DNA of 64,000 nucleotides from Pseudomonas mendocina (GTDB taxonomy: Bacteria; Pseudomonadota; Gammaproteobacteria; Pseudomonadales; Pseudomonadaceae). Under the pieces are notes generated by a model. That model saw nothing but the letters and a program-made list of their open reading frames with translations. It ran no database searches and was not told the DNA's origin. Location: NCBI RefSeq assembly GCF_003008615.1, contig NZ_CP027657.1, positions 5,709,549-5,773,548 of the forward strand, given 5' to 3'. Of the stretch, positions 1-9,122 are shown one piece after another (the first letter of the stretch is position 1; each line of letters opens with the position of its first letter). The position numbers were made by a program, and so were the translations under genes.

Positions 1-219
1 ACGGTCGACGCCCATGGATACCAGTTTCTCCTTCACCTGCTCGTCATCGAGCATGGCCATCAACTGCTCCTGATCCACCTTGTGCTGCTGCTCGGCGATC
101 ACCTCGTGAGTGCCGACCATCGCCGCGTTCGCGGCAGGAATCTGTACCACCAGCAGCAGGTGAAACAGCGCGGTCATCGCGGCCAGACGACGCATAACGG
201 GGTTCATGGAAATTGTCAT
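1..219 (-). CDS. PA2779-family secreted protein, N-terminal part
   Basis: Seventy-three codons are open from an ATG at 219 to the window edge, so the C-terminus is missing. An AGGAG element lies 8-9 bases before this ATG; a second ATG at 207 is less well placed. The product starts with a short basic segment and a hydrophobic stretch ending in a PAANA-like signal cleavage region, then AMVGTHEVIAEQQ and a charged helix that resembles the PA2779 family (small periplasmic proteins of unknown function). In that family a peptidase-like partner usually follows, which would lie outside the window. Function unknown. Family call is from pattern recognition only. Confidence 0.6.
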   Translation of the reverse strand, partial: MTISMNPVMRRLAAMTALFHLLLVVQIPAANAAMVGTHEVIAEQQHKVDQEQLMAMLDDEQVKEKLVSMGVDR

Positions 220-299
220 TGTGGTTATCTCCTGAGGGACGAGGTAGCCAATAGACAGCATCAAAATCGCTCAGGTTCACTCCACCGATTCGCAGCCGT

Positions 300-2024
300 T
301 CACGTATCCATCAGAAGCTGGCTGAGCACCGCACGCAGCTTGCCTGGCTTGACCGGCTTGTTCAGCAGCGGAGCCCCCAAGGCCTGCAGATCACGGCGGC
401 AGGCGTCGCTGCGATCGGCGCTGATGATCAGTGCCGGGATCGGTCTGGAAAATTCGCTACGCAGTTGCTGGATCACCTGGCAACCGAGCACACCATGATC
501 GAGGTGAAAATCCGCCAGGATCACCTCCGGCGCCCTGCCCTCCAGCCGCTGCAAGGCCTCGGGCAGATCGACTGCCGTGATCACTTCGCAACCCCATTGG
601 CCAAGCAGTGCGGCCATGCTGTGCAGGATGTCCACTTCGTTATCGACCACCAGCAGGCGCCGACCCGGCAAGGGATTACCGAGCAGCGGCTGCGCCACGG
701 ATTGCACCTGGCGCCGTGGAACCTCCTGCGCCAGCGGCACGCGGATGCTGAACACCGAACCGCGCCCCGGCAGCGAGCGCACTTGCACCGGGTAGCCCAG
801 CATGCGGGCGATGCGTTCGACGATGGCCAGGCCCAGACCGACGCCCTTGCGCTCGGCCGCCCGCCCGACCTCCAGCTGGCTGAATTCGAGGAAGATCGTG
901 TCCAGTTGATCCGCGGCGATCCCTCGCCCGCTATCCCACACCTGTAGCTCGACGAAAGCGCCACGCCGCCGTGCGCCGAGCAGCACGCCGCCACGTTCGG
1001 TGTAACGGCAAGCATTACTGAGAAAGTTGCGCAGGATACGCGTCAGCAGGCGGAAATCGGTATGCACCGCATAATTGGCAATTCGCGCCCGTAAGCGCAG
1101 ACCACTGGCCGAGGCCACGCTTTCGAACTCCGAAGCCAGCGGCGCGAGTAACTCTTCAAGGCGATAAACATCGAGATCCGGTTTGATCGCGGCCTGATCC
1201 AGCTTGGAAATATCCAACAGGTCGGCGAGCAGATCCTCGGCGCCTTCCAGCGCCAGGTGACTGCGCTCGACCAGGTTCTGCTCGGCACTCGGCAATTCAC
1301 GCTCACGCAACGTGGAAATCAGCAGGCGCGCGGCATTGAGCGGCTGCAGCAGGTCGTGACTGGCCGCCGCCAGGTACTTGTCCTTGCTGCGGTTGGCGGC
1401 TTCGGCTGCGTCGCGCGCCTCGCGCAGGGCCAGTTCGATGCGCTCACGCTCTTCGATCTGCCGCTGCAGGTTGCGGTTGGATTCGAGCAGCTCATAGGTG
1501 CGCGCGGCGACGCGGCGCTCCAGTTCGTCATTGAGTTGTTGCAGACGCTGCTGTGCCTGCTTGCGTTCGGTGATATCGGCGACGAAGCCTTCGAAGACGC
1601 CCTCGCCTTCAGGCTTGAGCAGCAGGTTCATCAGCACATCGATGGTGCTGCCGTCGCGCCGGCGCAAACGCGTTTCGTAGCCGAGCAGGGCCTGGCCCTG
1701 GCTCAACCGCTGGCGAATCACTTCCAGCTCGTCGAAGCCGCCCACGAACAGGTGGCGGGCCAGATCGCCCAACGACCACAGCACCTGTTGCGGGTCGTCA
1801 TAACCGAGCATGCGCGCCATAGCCGGGTTGGCCGCCAGCACGCCGTCCTGCAGGCTGGCCTGGATGATGCCGTGCACAGCGTGCTCGAACAGCCATTTAT
1901 AGCGATTGCGCTCGGTTTCCAGTTCCTCCAGACGCGCCAACAGCTCGGGGTAATGGCTCTTGCGCGCCGATTGGCTGCCGAGCCCCAGCAGCCCGGCCAG
2001 CGCTTCGTCAGAGCGCCTCGCCAT
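300..2024 (-). CDS. ercS: hybrid sensor histidine kinase/response regulator, ErcS-like
   Basis: A soluble hybrid kinase of about 574 residues. After a short coiled-coil (ELLARLEELETERN) comes a PAS domain (about 40-170), then a coiled-coil, a HisKA domain with the phosphoacceptor in ASHDLLQPLNA, an HATPase domain (N box NACRY, G box DSGRGI) and a C-terminal receiver whose Asp lies in LADFHLD. No membrane segment is seen, so it is probably cytosolic. I chose the ATG at 2024 (MARRSDEALAG), which overlaps the end of ercA by 17 bases; the open frame extends further upstream but over ercA sequence. Gene order pqqH-ercA-ercS matches P. aeruginosa PA1990-PA1992, where ErcS takes part in control of ethanol oxidation. 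Signal sensed is unknown. Confidence 0.85.
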   Translation of the reverse strand: MARRSDEALAGLLGLGSQSARKSHYPELLARLEELETERNRYKWLFEHAVHGIIQASLQDGVLAANPAMARMLGYDDPQQVLWSLGDLARHLFVGGFDELEVIRQRLSQGQALLGYETRLRRRDGSTIDVLMNLLLKPEGEGVFEGFVADITERKQAQQRLQQLNDELERRVAARTYELLESNRNLQRQIEERERIELALREARDAAEAANRSKDKYLAAASHDLLQPLNAARLLISTLRERELPSAEQNLVERSHLALEGAEDLLADLLDISKLDQAAIKPDLDVYRLEELLAPLASEFESVASASGLRLRARIANYAVHTDFRLLTRILRNFLSNACRYTERGGVLLGARRRGAFVELQVWDSGRGIAADQLDTIFLEFSQLEVGRAAERKGVGLGLAIVERIARMLGYPVQVRSLPGRGSVFSIRVPLAQEVPRRQVQSVAQPLLGNPLPGRRLLVVDNEVDILHSMAALLGQWGCEVITAVDLPEALQRLEGRAPEVILADFHLDHGVLGCQVIQQLRSEFSRPIPALIISADRSDACRRDLQALGAPLLNKPVKPGKLRAVLSQLLMDT

Positions 2025-3171
2025 AGACCACCTCGACGTCACGCTGGGTCGATTCACGCGGATTGGTGAGGATGCATGGATCATCCATCGCGTGGCTGGA
2101 CAGGAACGGAATGTCCGAGGTGCTGACGCCATGCAGGCCAAGCGTCTCGCGGAAGCCCATGGCGTGTTTGAAGGCGATCAGATGCTCCACCAGGCGCTGA
2201 CGGATCTGCGTGTGATTGAGCCCGCGGCAGTCGATGCCCAGGGTCTCGGCAATGACCTTGAAACGCTCCGGTGCGGCGCTGTAGTTGAACGCCACCACGT
2301 GTTCGACCAGCACGGCATTGCACAGGCCGTGCGGCAGGTCGAGGAAACCACCGAGGCTGTGGCTCATTGCGTGCACCGCGCCGAGAATCGCATTGGAGAA
2401 CGCCAGGCCGGCCTGCATGCTGCCGAGCATGATCTTCTCGCGCAGGGCGATATCACCTGGGTTGGCGATCATCTGCACCAGATTGCCGTTGATCAGGCGC
2501 ATGGCTTCCAGCGCGTGCGGGTCGGTCAGCGGGCCATGGCCGGTGGAGACGAACGCCTCGATGGCGTGCACCATGGCATCGATGCCGGTGCAGGCCGACA
2601 GGAACGGATCCATGCTCAGCGTGGTTTCCGGATCGATCAGCGACACGTCCGGCACCACGGCCTTGCTGACGATGGAGAACTTCATCCGCTCCTGCTGGTT
2701 GGAGATGATCACGAACTGCGACACGTCGGCCGAGGTGCCGGCGGTGGTCGGGATCAGGATCAGCGGCGGGCTCGGCACACGGATGGTGTCCACGCCTTCG
2801 AATTCGAGAATGCTGCGGCCATGGGCGACGACGATGCCGATGCCCTTGGCGCAGTCCATCGGGCTACCGCCGCCGACCGCGACGATGACGTTGCAACCCT
2901 CGCTGCGATACAGCTCGGCGCCTTCCATCACCTCTTCCACGCGCGGGTTGGGCGATACCCTGGTGTACAGGCAGTAGGCGATGCCCTGAGCCTGCAGGCT
3001 GGCCTCGACATCGCCAGCCCAGCCGGCCGCCACCACACCGGGATCGGAAACGATCAGCACTTTGCGCGCACCGAAGGTCTTGGCGTAGTTGCCGACGTTA
3101 TGCCGGGAACCGGCGCCGAAGATGATCTCGGGGGAAACGAATTTTCGTAGCTGATTCAAATCGTGGCTCAT
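2008..3171 (-). CDS. ercA: iron-containing alcohol dehydrogenase ErcA
   Basis: A 387-residue group III (Fe-type) alcohol dehydrogenase. The N-terminal NAD-binding half carries the GGGSPMDCAKG motif typical of the family, and the C-terminal half has the histidine-rich metal site (AVHAMSHSLGG ... DLPHGLCNAV). Length is normal for the family. It lies between pqqH and ercS in the order known from P. aeruginosa, where ErcA is needed for normal exa regulation rather than being the main catabolic enzyme. That role is knowledge of the orthologue, not visible here. The start at 3171 (MSHDLNQLRK) follows a 77-base gap after pqqH containing a GCATT/AATGC dyad. Confidence 0.9.
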   Translation of the reverse strand: MSHDLNQLRKFVSPEIIFGAGSRHNVGNYAKTFGARKVLIVSDPGVVAAGWAGDVEASLQAQGIAYCLYTRVSPNPRVEEVMEGAELYRSEGCNVIVAVGGGSPMDCAKGIGIVVAHGRSILEFEGVDTIRVPSPPLILIPTTAGTSADVSQFVIISNQQERMKFSIVSKAVVPDVSLIDPETTLSMDPFLSACTGIDAMVHAIEAFVSTGHGPLTDPHALEAMRLINGNLVQMIANPGDIALREKIMLGSMQAGLAFSNAILGAVHAMSHSLGGFLDLPHGLCNAVLVEHVVAFNYSAAPERFKVIAETLGIDCRGLNHTQIRQRLVEHLIAFKHAMGFRETLGLHGVSTSDIPFLSSHAMDDPCILTNPRESTQRDVEVVYGEAL

Positions 3172-3248
3172 ACAACGGCCTGAAATTTCTTGTTATGGAA
3201 TGGCGATCAGCCTACTGCATTGCCCGGTTAATGCAATGCGACCTGCGA

Positions 3249-5231
3249 TCAGCTCAGGCGCTGATAGAAGGCATGTTCGGCGCGCAGCGCTTTGGCCAGG
3301 TTGGCGGCCTGACGGAAACCATGGCGTTCTTCGGCGAACAGGTGGTATTCCACCGGCAAACCACGCTGGCGCAGTGCTTCGACCATGCACTCGGTCTGGC
3401 TCGGCACCACCACGGCATCCAGCGCGCCCTGGAAGAAAATCACCGGCACGCTGATCCGCTCGGCCTGCAACAAGGGTGTGCGATCCCGGTAGCGCGCGGC
3501 ATCCTGCTCGGGGTCGCCGATCAGCCAGCCCAGGTAATCCGCCTCGAACTTGTGGGTCAGCCGGCGCAACGCCAGCGGGTCGCTGACGCCGTAGAGACTG
3601 GCACCACCGCACAGCTGCGGCAGCTCGACCAGTGCACGCAGCGCGCTGAAGCCGCCCGCGCTGCCACCGCGTACGAATACGCGCTGCGGATCGATACGCC
3701 CCTCGCGGGCCAGCGTGTCGATGGCGGCGCGAATGTCCTGCACCTCCAGCTCGCCCCACTGGCCGGCCAGACGCAAGCGATAGTCGCGACCATAACCGCT
3801 GCTGCCACGGTAGTTGAGGTCGAGCACCGCGTAGCCGCGCAGCGTCCAGAAGGCGATACGCGGATCGAACACCGGGTAGCAGGCCGAGGTCGGGCCGCCG
3901 TGCAGGAAGATCACCAGTGGTGGGCGCTCCCCGGTTGGAGCCGGCGAGTAGAAAAAGCCGTAGCAGCGTTCGTCCTCACCCACCATGCAGTTGAAAGGCT
4001 GAGGTCGTGATAGCTGTGCTTCACGCAACGGCTGCTCACCACCAGCCAATATGCGCAACGCGCCATCGCTGCGGCGGATGGCGAGCACTGCCGGCAGGCG
4101 ATCCGGTGCGGCAGCAATGCAGTAGAAATGCTCGTTGTCGGCAGCCAGGCTACGGAAACGCGTAAACCCTTCGGCCAACCGCCGCTCTGCCTTTGGGTAG
4201 GGTGTCGTGGGGCCGCCCAGGCCGTGCGCACCAATTGTGTTGCCGCCAAAATCGCTGGTATGCGCAGCGCACCCTACCAGAACGCCTTTGCCTTGCTCGA
4301 AACGCGTTAGCAGCAGCTCGCCATTCTCCAGCGGCAGGTAAGTTCTGCCTCCCAGTTGCCAGGGAGCTGAGGCGTGATCAAAGGGCGCAGCATCCAGCAT
4401 GGTTCCCTCATCGACGCACTGGGGTTGCCACCAACCGGCTTGATCGCTCAACACCCACAGCCGGCCCTGTGCATCGAAGCGTGGCTGCTGCAGGGATCGA
4501 TCCCCCGCCTCACCTGACAGCCCCCGAGTGCGTTCGCCGGACTCGCGCAGGCACAGGCGCGTGGCGACCCAGGGTTGCTGCGGGCGATCCCACTCGATCC
4601 AGGCCAGGCGCTGGCCAGTGGAGTCGGCCACCGGCGATGCGTAGAAATCGGCGCCCTCGACCAATACGTCGCGCTTGCCGGTGAGTCCGATGCGCACTAG
4701 GCGATGCACCACCGCGCCCGTCTCATGGCTTTCCTCAACGGCCAGCAACGCCTGCCAGGTGGGTACGAATGCCAGGTCGCCATAGCGGCAGCTGGCGCGC
4801 GCCGTCAGCGCCAGCGGTTCATTGTTCGTGGGAGCGACTGGGCGGCATTGCGCTTCAGCCGCGATGCCTGGTGAATCATGAGAAATCGCGGCTGAAGCCG
4901 CTCCTACGGATGGGTGCGTCATCAACAGATGGTAAATCTGCTGGTCGTTTTCATTGACGAACGCCACCCCATGCTCCGTGGCACAGCAGGCGCCGCCACC
5001 GTACTCGTAGACGCGGCTACGCACGGAGAACCCCGGCGGCGTCAGTTCACTGACAACACCGTCACGGCAGAAGAACAGCCCGCAACGCGCCAGAGCAGGG
5101 TCGAACGCCACCCATAGCACGCCGCCGTGGGCAGCGTGCAGTTCAGCGAAGTCGGCGCTGGCCGCTGCAGCTTGCTCGGCGCTCCAGGTCGCGTCAGAAC
5201 CAGTGCGCACGGCGCACCCTACGCTTTGCAT
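3249..5231 (-). CDS. pqqH: PqqH-like S9 prolyl-oligopeptidase-type peptidase
   Basis: A 660-residue two-domain serine peptidase: an N-terminal beta-propeller and a C-terminal alpha/beta hydrolase with the nucleophile elbow GGSAGG (about residue 515) and the late His in EERHGFR. In P. aeruginosa the gene in this position (PA1990) is pqqH, co-regulated with pqqABCDE; its role in PQQ maturation is not settled. Its ATG overlaps the pqqE stop by 13 bases. Odd features: residues 1-10 are encoded by a copy of the GTAGGGTGCGC repeat, residues about 107-134 by a REP-like pair (4828-4909), and residues about 316-345 by a second GTAGGGTGCGC pair (about 4197-4281). All remain in frame, so the gene appears to have absorbed repeats without being broken. 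Confidence 0.85.
   Translation of the reverse strand: MQSVGCAVRTGSDATWSAEQAAAASADFAELHAAHGGVLWVAFDPALARCGLFFCRDGVVSELTPPGFSVRSRVYEYGGGACCATEHGVAFVNENDQQIYHLLMTHPSVGAASAAISHDSPGIAAEAQCRPVAPTNNEPLALTARASCRYGDLAFVPTWQALLAVEESHETGAVVHRLVRIGLTGKRDVLVEGADFYASPVADSTGQRLAWIEWDRPQQPWVATRLCLRESGERTRGLSGEAGDRSLQQPRFDAQGRLWVLSDQAGWWQPQCVDEGTMLDAAPFDHASAPWQLGGRTYLPLENGELLLTRFEQGKGVLVGCAAHTSDFGGNTIGAHGLGGPTTPYPKAERRLAEGFTRFRSLAADNEHFYCIAAAPDRLPAVLAIRRSDGALRILAGGEQPLREAQLSRPQPFNCMVGEDERCYGFFYSPAPTGERPPLVIFLHGGPTSACYPVFDPRIAFWTLRGYAVLDLNYRGSSGYGRDYRLRLAGQWGELEVQDIRAAIDTLAREGRIDPQRVFVRGGSAGGFSALRALVELPQLCGGASLYGVSDPLALRRLTHKFEADYLGWLIGDPEQDAARYRDRTPLLQAERISVPVIFFQGALDAVVVPSQTECMVEALRQRGLPVEYHLFAEERHGFRQAANLAKALRAEHAFYQRLS
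4197..4281. repeat. paired GTAGGGTGCGC-type repeat inside pqqH
   Basis: Degenerate head-to-head copies (GTAGGGTGTCG... and ...GCGCAGCGCACCCTACC) read through in frame by pqqH, encoding roughly residues 316-345 in the propeller half. Confidence 0.75.
4828..4909. repeat. REP-like inverted pair inside pqqH
   Basis: GTGGGAGCGAC...GCTTCAGCCGCGATG faces ATCGCGGCTGAAGCCGCTCC, the Pseudomonas REP consensus. The pair lies inside the pqqH reading frame (about residues 107-134, sequence rich in Ala and Pro). Confidence 0.8.
5203..5222. repeat. GTAGGGTGCGC repeat forming the pqqE/pqqH junction
   Basis: A single copy of the repeat supplies the TAG stop of pqqE and codons 4-10 of pqqH. Confidence 0.85.
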
Positions 5232-6373
5232 ATGATTCGCGAGGCCTTCTCGTTGCGGTATTGCAGTGCGTCCATGCCCAGTGGCGCCTCATCGGCCTGC
5301 TGGCGGGCCGCGAGAATCACACCGTGATGAGCCGACTTGCTACACACCGGGTCAGCCGCGCTGGCATCGCCGGTGAGCATGAAGGCCTGGCAGCGACAAC
5401 CGCCAAAGTCCTTGTGCTTCTCGTCGCACGAACGACAGGGCTCGGGCATCCAGTCATCACCACGGAAGCGGTTGAAACCGAAGGAATGCCGCCAGATGTG
5501 CTCGATGCTGTGCTCGCGCACATTGGGAAACTGCACCGGCAGTTGCCGCGCGCTGTGGCAAGGCAGCGCCGTACCGTCCGGGGTGATGTCGAGGAACAGG
5601 TTGCCCCAGCCGTTCATGCAGGCCTTGGGGCGCTCCTCGTAGTAATCCGGGGTGACGAAGATCAGCTTGCACGGGTGATTCTCGGCCGCCAGCTTGTCGC
5701 GCCATTGGTTGGTGATGCGCTCGGCGCGTTCGAGCTGCGCGCGGGTCGGCAGCAGCCCTGCGCGGTTGAGCTCGGCCCAACCGTAGAACTGGCAGGTGGC
5801 GAGTTCGACGAAGTCCGCCTCCAGCTCCAGGCACAGCTCAATGATGCGCTCGATATTGTCGATGTTGTGTCGGTGAGTGACGAAGTTGAGCACCATCGGA
5901 TAGCCGTGAGCCTTGACTGCACGAGCCATGGCCAGCTTCTGCGCGAAGGCCTTCTTCGAGCCGGCCAGCAGGTTGTTCACCTCCTCATCGGCGGCCTGGA
6001 AGCTGATCTGGATATGATCCAGCCCGGCATCGGCAAACTCGGCGATACGCGCCTCGGTCAGGCCGATACCGGAGGTGATCAGGTTGGTGTAGTAGCCCAG
6101 CCCGCGCGCCGCCGCGATCAGCTCGGCGAGATCCTGGCGCACCAGCGGCTCACCGCCGGAAAAGCCCAGCTGTGCCGCGCCCAGCTCACGGGCCTGGCGA
6201 AACACCTCGATCCACTCGGCGGTCGACAGCTCGGCGCCTTGCTTGGCGAAATCCAGCGGGTTGGAGCAGTACGGGCATTGCAGCGGGCAGCGGTAAGTCA
6301 GCTCAGCCAAGAGCCACAACGGCGGCCCGGCTTCATGGCCGGCCTTAGCGAAGCTCGATCCAGAACTGAGCAT
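5219..6373 (-). CDS. pqqE: PQQ biosynthesis radical SAM protein PqqE
   Basis: A 384-residue radical SAM/SPASM enzyme that joins Glu and Tyr of the PqqA peptide. The SAM cluster motif CPLQCPYC is near residue 30, followed by GFSGGEPL. C-terminal SPASM cysteines are seen in [15 protein letters not shown] and [18 protein letters not shown] chose the ATG at 6373 (MLSSGSSF), which overlaps the pqqD stop by 29 bases and gives the usual family length. The open frame continues upstream through pqqD in another frame and is not meaningful. The last residues (IICKA) and stop come from an intergenic repeat that also starts pqqH. Confidence 0.97.
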   Translation of the reverse strand: MLSSGSSFAKAGHEAGPPLWLLAELTYRCPLQCPYCSNPLDFAKQGAELSTAEWIEVFRQARELGAAQLGFSGGEPLVRQDLAELIAAARGLGYYTNLITSGIGLTEARIAEFADAGLDHIQISFQAADEEVNNLLAGSKKAFAQKLAMARAVKAHGYPMVLNFVTHRHNIDNIERIIELCLELEADFVELATCQFYGWAELNRAGLLPTRAQLERAERITNQWRDKLAAENHPCKLIFVTPDYYEERPKACMNGWGNLFLDITPDGTALPCHSARQLPVQFPNVREHSIEHIWRHSFGFNRFRGDDWMPEPCRSCDEKHKDFGGCRCQAFMLTGDASAADPVCSKSAHHGVILAARQQADEAPLGMDALQYRNEKASRIICKA

Positions 6374-6623
6374 GGGCCACCTCCATGAAGGCGAGGATGT
6401 CTTCGTCGATGCCCGGCACGTCCGGGAAGCGCTGGTGCAGGTTGCCGATGATCTCGGCCACCGAACGCTTGCCGTCGACCTGCTGGAGAATCTCGCTGGC
6501 ACTGTCGTTGAGCTTGATCATGCCTTCCGGGTAGAGCAGTACGTGGCAGCCCTGGGCCGGCTCGAACTGCAGACGGAAGCCGCGGCGGATGGCGGGGATA
6601 TGGGGCAGGATGGCGGCGGTCAT
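6345..6623 (-). CDS. pqqD: PQQ biosynthesis peptide chaperone PqqD
   Basis: A 92-residue RRE-domain protein that presents the PqqA precursor to PqqE. It has the family core [12 protein letters not shown] and [14 protein letters not shown] and ends in IELR. It is a separate gene here, not fused to pqqC or pqqE. The start [10 protein letters not shown] at 6623 follows a repeat-filled gap of 85 bases after pqqC. Confidence 0.97.
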   Translation of the reverse strand: MTAAILPHIPAIRRGFRLQFEPAQGCHVLLYPEGMIKLNDSASEILQQVDGKRSVAEIIGNLHQRFPDVPGIDEDILAFMEVAHAQFWIELR

Positions 6624-6640
6624 GCTTCTGACTCCAAACT

Positions 6641-6695
6641 GGTGCGCGCGGCGCACCCTACGGTTGAGCCCTTTGTAGGGTGCGCCATGCGCACC
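6641..6695. repeat. GTAGGGTGCGC repeat, head-to-head pair between pqqC and pqqD
   Basis: GGTGCGCGCGGCGCACCCTAC (6641-6661) faces GTAGGGTGCGCCATGCGCACC (6675-6695), forming a long potential hairpin in the pqqC-pqqD gap. Confidence 0.85.
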
Positions 6696-6708
6696 GACGC
6701 ATTGCGGT

Positions 6709-7461
6709 TCATAGCGCAATCCCCCGATGCCAGACGCGCTCGGCCGTCACCGTGTGATACGGCGGGCGTTGCAGCTCATAGGCCATGCTCATGGCATCGA
6801 GCATGCTCCACAGGATGTCCAGCTTGAACTGCAGGATCTGCAGCATGCGCTCCTGGGCTTCGCGGGTGCGGTAGTGCTCGAGGGTGATACGCAGGCCATG
6901 CTCGACATCACGGCGCGCTTCTTTCAGGCGCTTGCGGAAGTAGTCGTAGCCAGTGGCATCGATCCATGGGTAGTGCTGCGGCCAGGCATCCAGGCGCGAC
7001 TGGTGGATCTGCGGGGCGAATAGCTCGGTCAGCGAACTGCTGGCCGCTTCCTGCCAGCTCGCACGGCGGGCGAAGTTGACGTAGGCGTCGACGGCGAAGC
7101 GCACGCCGGGCAGCACCAGCTCCTGCGACAGCACCTGCTCGCGGTCGAGGCCGACCGACTCGGCCAGGCGCAGCCAGGCCTCGATACCGCCCTCCTCACC
7201 CGGCGCACCGTCGTGGTCGAGAATGCGTTGAATCCACTCGCGGCGCGTCTCACGATCCGGGCAGTTGGCCATGATCGCCGCATCCTTCAGCGGGATGTTG
7301 ACCTGGTAGTAGAAACGATTGGCCACCCAGCCCTGAATTTGCTCGCGGGTGGCGCGCCCTTCGTACATGGCGCGGTGGAACGGATGATGAATGTGGTACA
7401 GCGCGCCCTTGGCGCGCAGCGCCTGCTCGAATTCGGCAGGGCTCATGGCAGGTTGGCTCAT
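6709..7461 (-). CDS. pqqC: pyrroloquinoline-quinone synthase PqqC
   Basis: A 250-residue cofactor-independent oxidase with a haem-oxygenase-like fold that catalyses the last ring closure and oxidation to PQQ. Family signatures [14 protein letters not shown] and [16 protein letters not shown] are present, and the length is standard. The start [11 protein letters not shown] at 7461 gives the usual N-terminus. The gap to pqqB is filled by GTAGGGTGCGC repeats. Confidence 0.98.
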   Translation of the reverse strand: MSQPAMSPAEFEQALRAKGALYHIHHPFHRAMYEGRATREQIQGWVANRFYYQVNIPLKDAAIMANCPDRETRREWIQRILDHDGAPGEEGGIEAWLRLAESVGLDREQVLSQELVLPGVRFAVDAYVNFARRASWQEAASSSLTELFAPQIHQSRLDAWPQHYPWIDATGYDYFRKRLKEARRDVEHGLRITLEHYRTREAQERMLQILQFKLDILWSMLDAMSMAYELQRPPYHTVTAERVWHRGIAL

Positions 7462-7484
7462 CAAGACACTCCGGTACGAATTGT

Positions 7485-7562
7485 CGTAGGGTGCGCCGTG
7501 CGCACCAGTGCTAGCCATCTGGAGTCCTGGTGCGCACAGCCTAAGCGGCCCCGCACACCCTA
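7485..7562. repeat. GTAGGGTGCGC repeat pair between pqqB and pqqC
   Basis: GTAGGGTGCGCCGTGCGCACC at 7486-7506 and a degenerate opposing copy ending CACCCTAC at 7562. The latter reaches the pqqB stop codon. Confidence 0.8.
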
Positions 7563-8474
7563 CAGACTGATGCTCATGCCATCGAACGCGACCTCGATGC
7601 CGTGCGCGTCCAATTCGGCGCGCTCGGGCGAATCCAGGTCGAGAATCGGGTTGGTGTTGTTGATATGAATGAGGATCTTGCGCGCGGACGACAGACCGTC
7701 GAGCACCTCGATCATGCCGCCCGGGCCGCTCTGGCAAAGGTGGCCCATCTCGCTGCCGAGCTTGTCGCCCACTTCGCACACACGCATCTCGTCATCGCGC
7801 CACAGCGTGCCGTCCACCAGCAGGCAATCGGCGCGACGCATCCAGCTCAACAGGTGCTCATCCACCTGGCCGAGACCGGGGGCGTAGAACAGGCTGCGGC
7901 CGCTGCGACTGTCCTCGATGAACAGGCCGATGTTGTCGCCCGGGTGCGGGTTGCCCCGGTGTGGCGAATAAGGCGGCGCGCTGCTGCGCAAAGCGATGGC
8001 GGTAATGCTCAGTGCCGGGCAGGCGGGAATGCTGAAAGGTTCGGCATCCAGCTCGATCAGACGGTGCTGCAAGCCGCCGTTCCAGTGGCTGAGCATATTG
8101 AACAGCGGAAAGCCGCTGGTCAGATCCTGATGCACCATATCGGTACACCAGACCTGGTGCGGACAGCCTTCGCGCAGGGTCAGCAGGCCGGTGCAGTGGT
8201 CGATCTGGCTGTCGAGCAGAACGATGCCGGCAATCGCCGTATCACGCAGCTTGCGTGCCGGTTGCAGTGCCGGGAAGGCCTCGATCTGCGCGCGGATGTC
8301 TGGCGAGGCGTTGCACAGAATCCACTGCTCGCCGTCATCGGAAATGGCGATGGACGATTGCGTGCGCGGCTGCGCCCGCAGCGTACCGGCCCGCACGCCA
8401 CGGCAGTTGCGGCAGTTGCAGTTCCACTGGGGGAAGCCACCGCCAGCGGCGGAGCCGAGAATCTGGATATGCAT
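7560..8474 (-). CDS. pqqB: PQQ biosynthesis protein PqqB
   Basis: A 304-residue metallo-beta-lactamase-fold protein, proposed to hydroxylate the crosslinked Tyr in PQQ synthesis. The N-terminus [19 protein letters not shown] and the cysteine pair CNCRNC are typical; [10 protein letters not shown] and the late [10 protein letters not shown] carry the metal ligands. I chose the ATG at 8474, 47 bases after pqqA. Confidence 0.97.
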   Translation of the reverse strand: MHIQILGSAAGGGFPQWNCNCRNCRGVRAGTLRAQPRTQSSIAISDDGEQWILCNASPDIRAQIEAFPALQPARKLRDTAIAGIVLLDSQIDHCTGLLTLREGCPHQVWCTDMVHQDLTSGFPLFNMLSHWNGGLQHRLIELDAEPFSIPACPALSITAIALRSSAPPYSPHRGNPHPGDNIGLFIEDSRSGRSLFYAPGLGQVDEHLLSWMRRADCLLVDGTLWRDDEMRVCEVGDKLGSEMGHLCQSGPGGMIEVLDGLSSARKILIHINNTNPILDLDSPERAELDAHGIEVAFDGMSISL

Positions 8475-8521
8475 GGAAATCACCAGCGGGGATGCCCCGG
8501 ACGAGCCGGGGCCAGGAGCGA

Positions 8522-8593
8522 TCAACGGTTGGCGAAATACATCGTCACTTCGAAGCCAATACGCAGATCGGTGTAGGCGGGTTTAGTCCACAT
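8522..8593 (-). CDS. pqqA: PQQ precursor peptide PqqA
   Basis: A 23-residue peptide starting [11 protein letters not shown] and containing the conserved Glu-x-x-x-Tyr (EVTMY) whose Glu and Tyr become PQQ, ending FANR. AAGAGG stands 8 bases before the ATG. First gene of the pqq operon on the minus strand, with a candidate TACC-type operator about 75-115 bases upstream. Confidence 0.97.
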
Positions 8594-8663
8594 GGTGCGG
8601 TCCTCTTGTTATTGAGCCGGGGCATTCCGGCAACTCCATTAAGCCCCCGCCAGGCAGGCGGCC

Positions 8664-8708
8664 AAATGGTACTTTGGGAGGAGATTTGGCTGGCATTGGT
8701 AGGTAACG
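8664..8708 (-). promoter_or_regulatory. candidate ErbR/EraR-type operator upstream of pqqA
   Basis: Read toward pqqA: GTTACCTACCAATG and CCCAAAGTACCATTT. Both resemble the TACTACC(A/T)(A/T)GG motif found before other units of the regulon. Regulator assignment is inference. Confidence 0.45.
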
Positions 8709-8846
8709 CATGAGCCTGGACGGCCCGCGTTTCCTACGCGCACCAACACCTCCCTCCAGTATTGGGACATTGCCAGGCGGAAAGGTTCGGATGACATTTC
8801 CAGCAACGATTCAGCAACCCGCACGCAGGCGCGGATAGCGACCAAT

Positions 8847-8869
8847 AAAAAACGCGGCCGAAGCCGCGT
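8847..8869 (-). terminator. strong intrinsic terminator with UUCG loop
   Basis: On the minus strand: ACGCGGC-TTCG-GCCGCGT followed by six T. A perfect 7-bp stem closed by a UUCG tetraloop, lying between exaC and the pqqA promoter. Confidence 0.9.
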
Positions 8870-8990
8870 CGCGATAAGGATCTGCTGCCGTTCAGGCCCA
8901 TGGCTGCCCGCAGATCCACCCGGGTAGGGTTCTTCGCCTGGCAAAAGGCGGCGCGCCGGAGCAAGCGCACCGCGGTTAATACGGAGCCTG
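8870..8990 (-). ncRNA. possible structured small RNA or exaC 3' RNA before the terminator
   Basis: The 8594-9122 gap (529 bases) holds no convincing gene. Immediately before the UUCG terminator the minus strand carries GGATCTGC (8917-8910) and its perfect complement GCAGATCC (8885-8878) around a 24-base loop. Together with the terminator this looks like the 3' end of a structured transcript. No promoter could be assigned, and no known RNA family is recognised. It may simply be the exaC trailer. Confidence 0.35.
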
Positions 8991-9120
8991 CTCACGATCT
9001 TGCGAGCTAGAGACCTACAAGGCAGAAACAGGTGAGAAAGCGGAGTGTACTTTTGTACATGAGCATTTCGAGCCTGTTTCTAACGCAGTAGGGCCGACGC
9101 GCAGCAGATCGTGTGCTGGC
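8984..9120. mobile_element. MITE-like palindromic element between pqqA and exaC
   Basis: Ends GAGCCTGCTCACGATCT and AGATCGTGTGCTGGC are inverted. The inside has GCGAGCTAGAG, a central GTAC...GTACATGAGCAT dyad and TAACGCAGTAG, shared with the copy at 38470-38609. No open frame. Non-autonomous repeat by appearance. Confidence 0.7.
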
Positions 9121-9122
9121 TA

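Noticed and set aside
8639..8995. Minus-strand frame in the pqqA-exaC gap
   Set aside because: Crosses the UUCG terminator and the putative pqqA promoter; composition is not coding-like.
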